DNA of 64,000 nucleotides, taken from the NCBI RefSeq assembly GCF_009660225.1, contig NZ_CP045920.1, forward strand, positions 2,616,079-2,680,078. The letters run 5' to 3'. Position 1 is the stretch's first letter. Each line of letters begins with the position of its first letter. Of the stretch, positions 32,872-41,819 are shown piece after piece. The translations under genes and the position numbers were made by a program. Under the pieces are notes generated by a model. That model saw nothing but the letters and a program-made list of their open reading frames with translations, was not told the origin of the DNA and did no database searches. Origin of the DNA: Pseudactinotalea sp. HY158 (lineage in GTDB: Bacteria > Actinomycetota > Actinomycetes > Actinomycetales > Beutenbergiaceae).

Positions 32872-32912
32872 GAATCCCGCCTCATCGTCGCACCGACACC
32901 AAGCCCTCGACC

Positions 32913-34616
32913 CTACCGATCCGACTCGGCCGCGACCGGTGACGGCCGTCTCAGCCCGGCGGCCTCGGCGGCGGCCGCCAGGAATGCGTCCTCATAGCCG
33001 GCCTCCGGGAAGTCGCCCAGGTAGTAGGTCCGCTGTGCCCGCCGCATGTCGGCCAGGGGGTCCGTCGTTGCGACCTCGGTCAGTGTCGCCCTCATCGCCT
33101 CCGGGGAGCCGTCCACGACGTAGGCCGCCCGGGCGAGCGGGAACTCGCGAACGAACTCCTCGGTGTCGGAGGTGTCCGTCACGATGAGGAACGGCTTCTC
33201 GGAGTAGAGGAAGTCCGCGAGCACACCGGAGACGTCGGCGATCATCACGTCCGCCGCGTTGAAGCATTCGATCAGCGACATCTCGGTCTCGGCCACCTCG
33301 CCGAAGAGGTGATCGCGCCCGGTGCGCCGCGTGTCGTCCCGGAGCAGCTCGTGCACCTGCTCGATGATGGCGCGGAATCCCGGGTCCCGGTGGCAGTAGG
33401 GATGCGGCCGGAAGATCAGGCGGCTCCCCTGCTCGATCACGACTCGTGCGATCGCCGCTGCGGAGCCCATCGAACTGTAGGCGGCATCGTCGTGGTAGCC
33501 CTGCCAGGTCGGCGCATACAGCACGCCTGCGCCGGAGAGGTCGCCGCCCGTCCACGTCGCCCGCTCGATCCCCACGACCTGCGGCCGGCCCACGATCCGG
33601 AACTTCTCCGCCGGAATGTCGATTCCGTGCGCGGAGTAGCGATCGCGGCCGGCGCGCCCGGCCACGAAGATCCGGTCGAACATGGCCGTCACGGGGTTGT
33701 AGCTCGGGGCCTTGTCGCTGTCGCCGTGCAGGAGTTGCACATGGGTGAGCTCGTGGAACCGCACGAAGTGGGAGTTCCGGGCGGCGTTGTTCACGTAGAA
33801 GGCCGCCCGCAGGCTCTCCGGCCTGGCCCGCTCGGCATCCTGCATGGTCTTGCACAGCACGATCGGTGTGCCGCCCGCGACCGAGACCGCGTCGGCGTAG
33901 CTCGCGGCATTGCGGACCATGACATAGAACGGGACACCGAGCCGTTCCAGGTGCGGCAGCCACATCGCCAGCTGGTACTGCGAGCGGGCCGGGGCGTCCC
34001 AATAGAGCACGAAGCGCGGCGCGAGCCGATCGAGCGCCTCGGGCAGCGCCTCGTAGGAGGTGCGCGAGGCGCGGCGGCGACGGAGGGCCTCCGCGGCGAC
34101 GAGCACGCCCGCGGCGACCTGGATCACGGCGACCGCGAGCCAGGCCCAGCCGGCCACGCCGCCGACGCCCAGCAGCAGCAGCGCGGGCAACGCGAGGGTC
34201 GCGACCGCCACATAGGCGAGATCGACCCCGTGCCGGTTCGGTCGCAGGCGCAGGCCGGGCAGGTTCTCGGCGCGGATGCCGGTGTAGGTCGAGACCTTGC
34301 GCAGCGTCGTCTCCACGCGGATCGCGAGCACGAGCACCGCGATCGCGAGCCAGGCGAGCCACTCCACGGCCGGCTCGCGGTGCAGCACGAGCCCCGCGAC
34401 GCCGAACGCGAGGATGATCCGGGCGGTCAGCTGCCGCCCCACGGCCCGGCCCGCGCTCAGGCCACCGCGCGGGATCACTCTCGCGAGCATCCCGCAGTAG
34501 GCGACGGCCCAAACGGTCAGGCCCACCGCGAACACGTCACAGAGCAACAGGATCGTTCCCGCCGTGGCGACGAGGGCGATCGCCGTATCCGCGATGTCCC
34601 ACTTGAATATGCGCAC
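32913..34616 (-). CDS. CDP-glycerol glycerophosphotransferase-family protein with N-terminal membrane domain
   Basis: This is a TagF/TarB-type polyol-phosphate transferase. Residues 1 to about 180 hold several hydrophobic segments. The C-terminal part (about 200-560) is the glycerophosphotransferase domain, with HVQLLHGDSDKAPS (the usual transferase HG motif), VGRPQV, LYAPTWQGYHDD, LIFRPHPY and MIADVSGVLADFLYSEKPF. It would transfer glycerol- or ribitol-phosphate from the CDP form onto the growing polymer at the membrane. The ATG at 34616 is the natural start. It is a paralogue of the gene at 36457, which lacks the membrane domain. Confidence 0.88.
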   Translation of the reverse strand: MRIFKWDIADTAIALVATAGTILLLCDVFAVGLTVWAVAYCGMLARVIPRGGLSAGRAVGRQLTARIILAFGVAGLVLHREPAVEWLAWLAIAVLVLAIRVETTLRKVSTYTGIRAENLPGLRLRPNRHGVDLAYVAVATLALPALLLLGVGGVAGWAWLAVAVIQVAAGVLVAAEALRRRRASRTSYEALPEALDRLAPRFVLYWDAPARSQYQLAMWLPHLERLGVPFYVMVRNAASYADAVSVAGGTPIVLCKTMQDAERARPESLRAAFYVNNAARNSHFVRFHELTHVQLLHGDSDKAPSYNPVTAMFDRIFVAGRAGRDRYSAHGIDIPAEKFRIVGRPQVVGIERATWTGGDLSGAGVLYAPTWQGYHDDAAYSSMGSAAAIARVVIEQGSRLIFRPHPYCHRDPGFRAIIEQVHELLRDDTRRTGRDHLFGEVAETEMSLIECFNAADVMIADVSGVLADFLYSEKPFLIVTDTSDTEEFVREFPLARAAYVVDGSPEAMRATLTEVATTDPLADMRRAQRTYYLGDFPEAGYEDAFLAAAAEAAGLRRPSPVAAESDR

Positions 34617-34753
34617 AGATCCCTCCTCGCCGCCGTGTCTCGCCGCCGCCGGTGAACCGACCGGCCCTCGATGTCCGGGTCAGAAACTATCAGGTTCCCC
34701 TGGTGCCGCCCCGGGGCCCGGTCACCCGGGTGGAGCTCTCCGTGCGGGGGTGC

Positions 34754-35488
34754 TCAGCCCTGCGCCGTGTACTGCTCCAGCACCTCGTCGATCGGGCCGT
34801 CGGCCCGCAGCTGGCCCTCGCGCAGGTACAGGCCGCGCTCGCAGAAGCGCTTGAGGTCGCCGTCGGAGTGGGACACGAGGAAGAGGGTGCGCCCCCCGGC
34901 GAGCAGTTCCTCGATCCTGTTGTGGCATTTCTTCCGGAAGGCCTTGTCGCCCACGGCGAGCACCTCGTCGACCAGCAGGATCGGGTCCTCCAGCCGGGAG
35001 ATCACCGCGAAGGCGAGGCGCACCTTCATCCCGGAGGAGTAGTGCCGGAACGGCGTGTCGAGGAAGTCCGCCATCTCGGAGAACTCCACGATCTCGTCGA
35101 ACCGGTCGTCCACGAGATCCTTCGGCATGCCGTGGAGGCCGGCGGCGAGGTAGATGTTCTCCCGCCCGGTCAGGTCGGGGGCGAAGCCGCCGGTGATCTC
35201 GATGAGCGGGGCCACGCCCTGGCGCACCCGCACCTCGCCCTCGTCCGGGAGCATGACGCCGGCCACGATCTTGAGCAGGGTGGACTTGCCCTGGCCGTTG
35301 CGGCCGATCACCCCGATCGCCTCGCCCGGGCGCACGTCGAAGCTCACGTCGCGCAGGGCCCAGAACGAGTCCGAGGTCACGCCCGCGTTGCGTTTGAAGA
35401 TCAGTTCGCGCAGCCCCACGTTGCGCCGGCCGCGGGAGAACTCCACGCCGACGTTCTCGATCGAGATCACCGGGTCACTGGTCACCAT
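34754..35488 (-). CDS. ABC exporter ATPase for wall polymer (TagH/RfbE type)
   Basis: This is the ATPase of an O-antigen/teichoic-acid exporter. Walker A (GRNGQGKST) is at about residue 66, and the signature HYSSGMKVRLAFA and Walker B LLVDEVLAVGDKAF are exactly those of the TagH/RfbE/KpsT group. The LAVGDxxFxxKC stretch is diagnostic. The 244 aa lack the C-terminal carbohydrate-binding extension found in some homologues. The frame extends far upstream, but the ATG at 35488 follows AAGGAG and overlaps the stop of the permease gene by one base (TGATG). It works with the permease to move lipid-linked polymer outward. Confidence 0.93.
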   Translation of the reverse strand: MVTSDPVISIENVGVEFSRGRRNVGLRELIFKRNAGVTSDSFWALRDVSFDVRPGEAIGVIGRNGQGKSTLLKIVAGVMLPDEGEVRVRQGVAPLIEITGGFAPDLTGRENIYLAAGLHGMPKDLVDDRFDEIVEFSEMADFLDTPFRHYSSGMKVRLAFAVISRLEDPILLVDEVLAVGDKAFRKKCHNRIEELLAGGRTLFLVSHSDGDLKRFCERGLYLREGQLRADGPIDEVLEQYTAQG

Positions 35489-36324
35489 CAGATCTCCTTG
35501 AGCACGGCGCGTTCCATGCGCCCGAACGTGATCCAGCCGACCACGAGGGTGAGCACGCTGATCGCCCCGGCGATCGCGATGACGTCGAGGTGGGTCTGTT
35601 CGGGGAAGAACCCGGCCCGGTAGGCCTCCATGATGCCGGTGACCGGGTTGAGCTTGTAGATCACCTTGAGGAATTCGGGCATGCCGGTGCCGAGTACGTC
35701 GTTGATGCTGTAGATGATCGGCGAGGCGTAGAACAGCGCCCGGGTGGCGATCCGGATGAGCGGTTCGAGGTCGCGGAAGAGCATCATGATCGGCGAGAGC
35801 AGGAAGCCGAGCCCGAGCAGCAGCACGAGCTGGATGAGCAGGCCGAGCAGCACGAACGGAACGTGCGCGTTGACCTGCGGCGGGTAGAAGATCAGGAAGA
35901 TGACGAACACGGGTATCGAGAAGAGGAACTCGATCCCCTTCCCCCCGACCGATCGCAGCACCCAGATCTGCCTGGGCAGGGCGGTCGAGGCCACGAGCCG
36001 CCGTTGCGAGCGCAGCGCCTTGGCCCCCTCGGTCAGGCCGGAGGTGAACCACATCCACGGCAGCAGCGCGGCCATGAGGAAGATGATGTAGGGGTCGCCG
36101 CCGACCTTGCGCTCGAAGATCACGGTGAACACGAACCAGTAGATGACGCCCATCATGAGCGGTTCGAGCACCGACCACACGTACCCGAGCATCGACTCGG
36201 CGTAGCGCACCTTGAGGTCGCGGCGGATGAGTACCCACAGGATCCCGCGGGTGCGGTAGAGCTCGCGGATCACCTCGAGCGTGGTGCGCTTCTCCCCCGC
36301 CACATAGCCTGTCTTGCGACTCAC
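35488..36324 (-). CDS. ABC-2 type exporter permease for wall polymer (TagG type)
   Basis: This is the membrane subunit of the TagGH-type exporter. The 278-aa ABC-2 permease has six hydrophobic segments and the N-terminal amphipathic RELYRTRGILWVLIRRDLKVRYAESMLGYVW typical of TagG/RfbD/KpsM proteins. The late YASPIIYSINDV is the other family hallmark. The ATG at 36324 gives the normal length. It ends in a one-base overlap with the ATPase start. Together they flip the undecaprenyl-linked polymer made by the surrounding transferases. Confidence 0.93.
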   Translation of the reverse strand: MSRKTGYVAGEKRTTLEVIRELYRTRGILWVLIRRDLKVRYAESMLGYVWSVLEPLMMGVIYWFVFTVIFERKVGGDPYIIFLMAALLPWMWFTSGLTEGAKALRSQRRLVASTALPRQIWVLRSVGGKGIEFLFSIPVFVIFLIFYPPQVNAHVPFVLLGLLIQLVLLLGLGFLLSPIMMLFRDLEPLIRIATRALFYASPIIYSINDVLGTGMPEFLKVIYKLNPVTGIMEAYRAGFFPEQTHLDVIAIAGAISVLTLVVGWITFGRMERAVLKEI

Positions 36325-36456
36325 GGGTTGGCGACCTCTCGCCGGCGGAATTCGCTCACGTCGTCACTCTCGGGCAGGGGGCAGGGGGCGTGCTCGCATC
36401 ATCGTAGCGAGCCCGGCAGCGGATGGACGACGCCCCGGTCGCCTCCGCGGGAACGG

Positions 36457-37698
36457 TCACGAACCCTCCTCATTCGCCTCGATTCGACCCCATTCCCGGT
36501 CGCGCAGGTCGGCCAGGTCGCGGCAGGCGGTCAGGAAGCGCTCGAGGGAGGCACCCGGCCGGATGTCGCCGAGGTAGTACTCGGCCAGGGCGATGCGCTC
36601 GTCGCGCCCCGGGTCCTCGGTGATCTCTCGCACGGCGAGTTCGCCGGCGCGAGGCGCGTCGGCGGCGCTCAGGCGCGGGGCGACCTCGAGCAGCCGGGTG
36701 GCGGCCTCCCGGGTGAGGTCCCCGGCCGGGCGCGTGATGACGATCGGCTTTCCGGTGACGAGCCAGTCGTTGGCCACCGCGGAGATGTCACAGATGAGCA
36801 GGTCCGCGGCCGCGAAGTCGTCCATGAGGGCGCGGCCCTCGGACACGGTGTGATCCGCACCCGCGAGCAGCTCGCGCAGCCGCGCATCGGCCTCCCCGTA
36901 GCTCGGCACGCGCACGCCCGTGAGCGGGTGAGGGCGATAGATGACGCGAGCTCCGGCGTCCATGAGCGAGGAGACGAGCGCGACGGCGTGCGTGGGCAGG
37001 GATCCGTAGGCGACGCTCGCCTGGCCCCCTTCCCAGGTGGGGGCGTACAGCACGACGGGCCGGGCGCCGTCCACGCGGGTGAGCACGGGCGGGACGGGAT
37101 CGGTGTCGAGGCTCGGTCGGCCCACGGGGATGCAGCGGGCCGCGGCGTCGAAGAGGGCCGTGTAGCGCGCGTAGCGGTCGATGCCGGCCTGCCCGGCGAC
37201 GAAGGAGAAGTCGTAGGCCTTGACCTGGTTGGACACCGACACGCTCTTGTCGGAGTCGCCGTGGAGCAGGGAGACGTGGATGACCGAGCGCAGCCGCAGG
37301 GCGAGGAAGTTGAGAGGGTTGTAGTTGACGTAGAGACAGATCTTCAGGGTGCTCCGGGCCACGAGCTCGTCGAGGGTGGATTCCTGGGCGATCGTGAGGA
37401 CCGGGACGTCGAGCTCGGCGCGGATGAGGCGGGCGAGGCGGGAATCCATGCACACGATCGTGAGGCCCTGAGCCTGGTGGAGCTCGCGGAGCGGGCCGTA
37501 CCAGCCGCGCAGCTGGTACAGGCTGTCGGCGGTGTCGGGGAAGAAGAGGAGGACCTCGCCCTCGAGCCCGGTTCCGGCGAGGCGCTCGTCGTCGCCGAGC
37601 CCGTCGGGCATGCCGCCCGGGAGCAGCCCGAAGCGGCGAAGGAGCTTGCCGCCGGAGGAGCGCAGTCGTCGCTTGAGGGTGTCTTTACGCGGGGGCAT
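36457..37698 (-). CDS. CDP-glycerol glycerophosphotransferase-family protein
   Basis: This is a second TagF/TarB-type transferase, 413 aa, without a membrane domain and with a basic N-terminus (PPRKDTLKRRLRSSGGKLLRR) that may dock on the membrane. The transferase core has SLLHGDSDKSVS, VGRPSL, LYAPTWEGGQASVAYG, VIYRPHPLTG and LLICDISAVANDWLVTGKP, in the same order as the paralogue at 32913. The frame is open upstream to 38568, but the ATG at 37698 overlaps the stop of the GlfT2-like gene and has an AAAGGA site. It probably adds polyol-phosphate units or the primer of the polymer. Confidence 0.88.
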   Translation of the reverse strand: MPPRKDTLKRRLRSSGGKLLRRFGLLPGGMPDGLGDDERLAGTGLEGEVLLFFPDTADSLYQLRGWYGPLRELHQAQGLTIVCMDSRLARLIRAELDVPVLTIAQESTLDELVARSTLKICLYVNYNPLNFLALRLRSVIHVSLLHGDSDKSVSVSNQVKAYDFSFVAGQAGIDRYARYTALFDAAARCIPVGRPSLDTDPVPPVLTRVDGARPVVLYAPTWEGGQASVAYGSLPTHAVALVSSLMDAGARVIYRPHPLTGVRVPSYGEADARLRELLAGADHTVSEGRALMDDFAAADLLICDISAVANDWLVTGKPIVITRPAGDLTREAATRLLEVAPRLSAADAPRAGELAVREITEDPGRDERIALAEYYLGDIRPGASLERFLTACRDLADLRDREWGRIEANEEGS

Positions 37699-39023
37699 CA
37701 ATCGTCCTTTGCGGGGCGTTCGGCCTCCTCGGCCGCGGCGATCATTCGTTCCCAGGCCGCGCGGGTGGTGACCTTGGGCAACGCTCGATGGTAGCTGCGG
37801 CACAGCTGCCGCCATCGCCGGGCGAGGGCCCAGTGCTGGCGCAGGGTGGTGGCCAGGAGCCGCCGGGCGGTCGGGCCGTCGGCGATGAGGGTGCCGGCGC
37901 GGGAGCCGTCCGGGCCGGTCACGATCACCGCGTCGGCGCCGAGGGTCGTGCGCCACGTCACCTCGTCCGCAGGCAGCTCGCAGACGATGCGCGGCGGGCG
38001 CGCCGGCCCGACCAGGTTCGCCAGCGCGCGCACGGCCGCCCGCGCTGCGGGCAGCGGCCCGGCGTGCGTGACCGCCAGGTCGGTGGCCACCTCGAGGTGG
38101 TCCTCGTTCCACCCCTCGACGACGCGTTGGCCGTCGGCACGCGCGTGGGTGAGGTCGCGCCCGAGCCAGGTCCCGGGGCCCGCGAGGAACTGGTCGATCC
38201 CGGCCGCCCAGAGGGTGGCGGTGAGGTGGTGGCCGGCGAGAATGTGCTTGCCCTGGTGGAGCAGGGAAGAGCGGATGACGCCCCGGCCCGCACCACAGGC
38301 GGCGGCGGTGGCCAGCCGGTTGCGGTGCAGGATGCGGGCGGTCCAGCTCATCTGGGTGGCGAACGCGTTCCAGGTCGGGTGCCACACGTTCGCTCCGGGC
38401 GGCACCACGGTGTCGTAGCCGGCCCGGGTGGCCCGCAGGCCGTACTCGGCGTCGTCCCATTTGAGGAAGTACGGGGCCGGCAGGCCGAGCTCGGCCACCG
38501 TTCCCGGCGGCAGGAGCGTGCCCCACCAGCCGGTGTAGTTCGGCGACGCGTCCCCGGCCGGCCCCCACATGAAGTCCGCGCCGCGGACCGCCTCCGGACC
38601 GGAGATCTGCAGTTCGGGGTCGTCGGCCGCGTACATCGCCGTGCCCACGATGGTGGGCCGGTCGGCTTGCCCTTGGTGGGCGAGCATGAGCGCCAACGAC
38701 TCCTCGGAGATCTGGGCGTCGTCGTCCGAGAGGTAGACGGCGTGCTCCGGTGAGGTGAGCGACTCGAGCATTCCGCGGGCGTAGCCGCCCGAGCCGCCGA
38801 GGTTGGGCTGATCGATGAGCTCGATCTTGGCTTCCCGCCTCCGGAGTTCGATGAACGGTTCGTAGGTCGCCAAGGTGGAGCCCTGGTCGACCACGAGCAC
38901 GCGCGCCACCATCGTCATTCCGGCGAACCGCTCAGCCTGATCTGCGGCGTCGCGTTCGCGACGGAACGTGGGCACCACGACCGTGACCGAGACCGACCGA
39001 GGAACCGTGGGGTCACTCGTCAT
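37698..39023 (-). CDS. Galactofuranosyltransferase GlfT2-like GT2 glycosyltransferase
   Basis: This is a GT2 glycosyltransferase of 441 aa resembling GlfT2 galactofuranosyltransferases. The N-terminal SVTVVVPTFRRERD begins the GT-A fold. The metal motif is YLSDDDAQI (a DDD variant of DxD), and the stretch PYFLKWDDAEYGLRATRAGYDTVV, with a later conserved VWHPTW, is the GlfT2-type acceptor and base region. It would add galactofuranose to the wall polymer, presumably using UDP-Galf made elsewhere. It overlaps the Stealth gene start side by 11 bases and couples to the downstream transferase through a one-base stop/start overlap. Confidence 0.85.
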   Translation of the reverse strand: MTSDPTVPRSVSVTVVVPTFRRERDAADQAERFAGMTMVARVLVVDQGSTLATYEPFIELRRREAKIELIDQPNLGGSGGYARGMLESLTSPEHAVYLSDDDAQISEESLALMLAHQGQADRPTIVGTAMYAADDPELQISGPEAVRGADFMWGPAGDASPNYTGWWGTLLPPGTVAELGLPAPYFLKWDDAEYGLRATRAGYDTVVPPGANVWHPTWNAFATQMSWTARILHRNRLATAAACGAGRGVIRSSLLHQGKHILAGHHLTATLWAAGIDQFLAGPGTWLGRDLTHARADGQRVVEGWNEDHLEVATDLAVTHAGPLPAARAAVRALANLVGPARPPRIVCELPADEVTWRTTLGADAVIVTGPDGSRAGTLIADGPTARRLLATTLRQHWALARRWRQLCRSYHRALPKVTTRAAWERMIAAAEEAERPAKDD

Positions 39024-40680
39024 CGATCAACTCGAATGTGCTGACGTCGGGGAAGCGCCGTTCGAGGAATCGTCGCACCAACTGGTCGATGGCTGCCGGA
39101 TCCTGCTCCTGCGTGGCCTCGTTCAGGCAGAACGTCTGGAGCACGTGCCGATCCTTGTACAGCCGGGCGAGGCGGGTTTCGGCGTCCTCGGCCCCCACGT
39201 TCACGTAGCGATACCGGATGCCGCGTGTGACGGCCCTGCCGACGGCGTAGGCGTAGTTCATGTGCAGGGCACCCGCAAGCGTCACGTCGCTGATCCGGCG
39301 GAACCGAGCACTCCGGGTGCCGGCCACGTCCGCGGGCCAGCGCGCCTCGATCTCCTCGGTGACGGAGCGCTGGAGCGCGAAGGGCGTGTGGAAGAGCTTT
39401 CGGCTGAGCCGCCGCCCGCTCACCTCCATCACCATCCGCCGCGCGTTCTTGCCGGCGGAGTCGGACGCGGGCTCGCCCGGGACCGGTTCACCCGAGGAGA
39501 CCTGCGCCTTCGACAGGTACATGTGAGCGATCCCGTTCGCACTGAAGAACAGGTCCGGGCCCACCGGCGACGAGAGGAACACGTCGTCGTTGAAATAGAG
39601 GAAGTGTTCGCTCAAACCCTCGATACGGTGCAGGTTGGCCTCGATGGCGTGCGAGTTGAAGGTCGGCAGTGACGCCCCCGGGGGAGCGATATCGGTGTGG
39701 TCCACCACGGTGATGCGAGGGTGGTCGGCCTTGAGCCAGGCCGGACGCTGACGATCGGTCACGATGTAGATGTGGCGCACCCACGGCGCATACTGTTCGA
39801 TCGATCGCAACGAATAGCGTAGCTCGTCGTGGTCGACGAATCGCAGGTCGGCCGCAGCGTCCTCTGTCATCGATTCGCCCGAGAGCTGCTCGACCGCGGC
39901 GCGCTTGCGCACCACCCATGCGGGGTCACTACCATCGACCCACGTGTAGACCACATCGATCGGGAATGAGATGTCAAAGATGTTGGGCGCGGCCAATTCC
40001 GGAAGGGTCGCGAAGTCTCCGTAGCGGGAGTTGAACGTCGCCGGCGTCCCGAGATCGACATCTTCGGCGTATGGGTTCCAGACTGGCGCGATCGCGCGCC
40101 CGCCTCCATCTTCGCTCCAGCACTCGACTGTGACGGCCGCCGCCAACCCCAAAGCCGCTACGACGCGACCGCCGACCACGGTGACCACCGGGTCGATGAC
40201 GTGAATCCGATTGCTCGCTGCGAACGAAGGCACCTGATCACGCACGATGATCGGTCCGACTTCCGTTCCGGGTCGCGAGTAGCGATGTTCCTCCCCGAAC
40301 AGCCATGCCGGCGCAAACTCTGCGAGTGCGCTCAACATCACGTTCCAGGAGCTTCCTCGAACGCCCAAACGTCCCACCGTGCCGACTGGATCCGGAATCA
40401 GGAACGTGTCGACCCCATGTGCTGCGAGGAGATCGGTCACCCGTCGCGCCAGGTCGGCCTGATGCGACGCGGGCTCCGACCTGTCTGCACGACGAGCAGG
40501 AATCCTACGCCCTCCGAGCAACGTGACGCGCAGCTTCGTGTCGGCGGGCAAGGCCCGATCAGACTCACGCAACGAACGCTCATACCGGTCACGAGCCAAC
40601 CGGTCTGCGACCACGTGACAGACTCGACCAAGCCTGCGTCGCAACACTCCCACCTGCACACCCCCAGCTACGACGGACAC
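39013..40680 (-). CDS. Stealth-family sugar-phosphate transferase
   Basis: Stealth proteins are sugar-1-phosphate transferases that build phosphate-linked capsules and wall polymers. All conserved blocks are visible: CR1 IDVVYTWVDGSDPAW (about residue 242), CR2 HDELRYSLRSIEQYAPWVRH followed by IYIVTDRQRPAWL, CR3 FNSHAIEANLHRIEGLSEH and LYFNDDVFL, and CR4 near the C-terminus (LPELAAP is N-terminal to CR1). The frame is open to a GTG at 40680; a later GTG near 40651 with a G-rich region upstream is also possible. It is first in the leftward operon and is divergent from the hypothetical gene at 40896 across about 215 bases. Confidence 0.9.
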   Translation of the reverse strand: MSVVAGGVQVGVLRRRLGRVCHVVADRLARDRYERSLRESDRALPADTKLRVTLLGGRRIPARRADRSEPASHQADLARRVTDLLAAHGVDTFLIPDPVGTVGRLGVRGSSWNVMLSALAEFAPAWLFGEEHRYSRPGTEVGPIIVRDQVPSFAASNRIHVIDPVVTVVGGRVVAALGLAAAVTVECWSEDGGGRAIAPVWNPYAEDVDLGTPATFNSRYGDFATLPELAAPNIFDISFPIDVVYTWVDGSDPAWVVRKRAAVEQLSGESMTEDAAADLRFVDHDELRYSLRSIEQYAPWVRHIYIVTDRQRPAWLKADHPRITVVDHTDIAPPGASLPTFNSHAIEANLHRIEGLSEHFLYFNDDVFLSSPVGPDLFFSANGIAHMYLSKAQVSSGEPVPGEPASDSAGKNARRMVMEVSGRRLSRKLFHTPFALQRSVTEEIEARWPADVAGTRSARFRRISDVTLAGALHMNYAYAVGRAVTRGIRYRYVNVGAEDAETRLARLYKDRHVLQTFCLNEATQEQDPAAIDQLVRRFLERRFPDVSTFELIDDE

Positions 40681-40895
40681 GGACGTTCAAGACCCGTCCA
40701 GCCTAGCGGCCCGTCTCTGCAGAAGCGTGGGCCGCCGACACCGCGGCTCCTGAGGTCACCCTCAAGCACTTCGTGGTTTACGGGTCACTGATCTCATTCG
40801 GGTAGCATCGATCGCGAGCCCAAGGAGTCCCCCAGGCACACACAGTCCGTGTGACGCACTGGGCGAGCCAGCACCGCATCGGGGAAGGATGTTCC
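40681..40895. promoter_or_regulatory. Divergent promoter region of the two wall-polymer operons
   Basis: This gap separates the leftward operon (39013 back to 29422) from the rightward Stealth operon. A possible rightward -10 TAGCAT lies near 40803. No palindrome stands out. Confidence 0.4.
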
Positions 40896-41819
40896 GTGGA
40901 ACGCGCTAGCACGCGCCTCAAGAGGATCGCCAAGCGCCTCAGCCGGACAGCACTGAAGGCCGCTCGAACGGTTGTCTCCACGGCGCCACATGCGGACGCC
41001 GACGGCGTCTCACTAGCCGACGGGCGAACCCTCAACATTCGACTCTATGTACCACCAGGCGAGCATGCGCGAGCTCTGCGGTTCCGAAACGGTGCTTCCC
41101 GGCGCCGGATTCCACTGCTCATGAATTCGGATGCTGAATCTGCGACTATTACCGTGATGCTAGATGCCAATGGTGCCGACCTGCGCATTGGCCGCTGGAC
41201 GATGTCGGTCGAAACCGAGCGGCACCGCCTCCCGCTGATGATCTCAGGGCCAGCGCGCAAGCACGCGACCGCGACCGTTATCCGCCCCCATCCGCCGGCA
41301 CGCTCAGACCACCTGGTGCGACATATTGGAACAAACGCCTTGGGTCTGGCGGTCATCACAGTTTCGTCCCCCACTCCCTCAATCGACGTCACGAGCGTCG
41401 ACGCATCCCTGTATCGGATTCGGCTCACGCTCACTCCCGTCGAAACGACAGTAGAGCGGATGTGGACACATAGACGCACGAGTCACACGCGCCTGGAAAT
41501 CCCCTTCCATCGCATATCCGGTGCCGTGATCGTTGATCTGCCGCTTACGGCCATGGCGAACCAAGCGTACGCAGACGACGAGGCGAACCCCACCTGGGAA
41601 GTGGTGGTCGAGACACCTGCAGGCCACATGAAGCTCCAGAACGGCTTGAGCGACATTCGAAATCCTCGCAACGCCGTCCGATATAAGTCCATTCGTCTGG
41701 CCGGACAGCCTGGCCGACCAATTTTCCGACCCTACTGGACCTTGGACGCTCGACTCGCGATCGAGCAACGTTCGAGCACGAAACCAACACCGACAACGAC
41801 GGCTGGGAGTCCCGTATGA
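40896..41819 (+). CDS. Beta-rich hypothetical protein of the wall-polymer locus
   Basis: This 307-aa protein has no enzyme motif I recognise. A basic N-terminus (RLKRIAKRLSRTALKAAR) is followed by about 270 residues of alternating hydrophobic and polar strands (LNIRLYVPPGEHARALRFRNG, ITVMLDANGADLRIGRW). The style matches the beta-rich C-terminal part of the pyruvyltransferase/GT2 fusion and may be a polymer-binding or sandwich domain. A GTG at 40896 seven bases behind GGAAGGA is preferred over the open frame from 40851. The stop overlaps the next gene's ATG by 4 bases, so it is translated together with the GT4-Stealth fusion. Confidence 0.7.
   Translation: MERASTRLKRIAKRLSRTALKAARTVVSTAPHADADGVSLADGRTLNIRLYVPPGEHARALRFRNGASRRRIPLLMNSDAESATITVMLDANGADLRIGRWTMSVETERHRLPLMISGPARKHATATVIRPHPPARSDHLVRHIGTNALGLAVITVSSPTPSIDVTSVDASLYRIRLTLTPVETTVERMWTHRRTSHTRLEIPFHRISGAVIVDLPLTAMANQAYADDEANPTWEVVVETPAGHMKLQNGLSDIRNPRNAVRYKSIRLAGQPGRPIFRPYWTLDARLAIEQRSSTKPTPTTTAGSPV

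Noticed and set aside
36457-38568. 703-aa version of the second glycerophosphotransferase
   Set aside because: The extra N-terminal 290 residues are a shadow of the GlfT2-like gene. A ribosome site and stop/start overlap support 37698 as the start.
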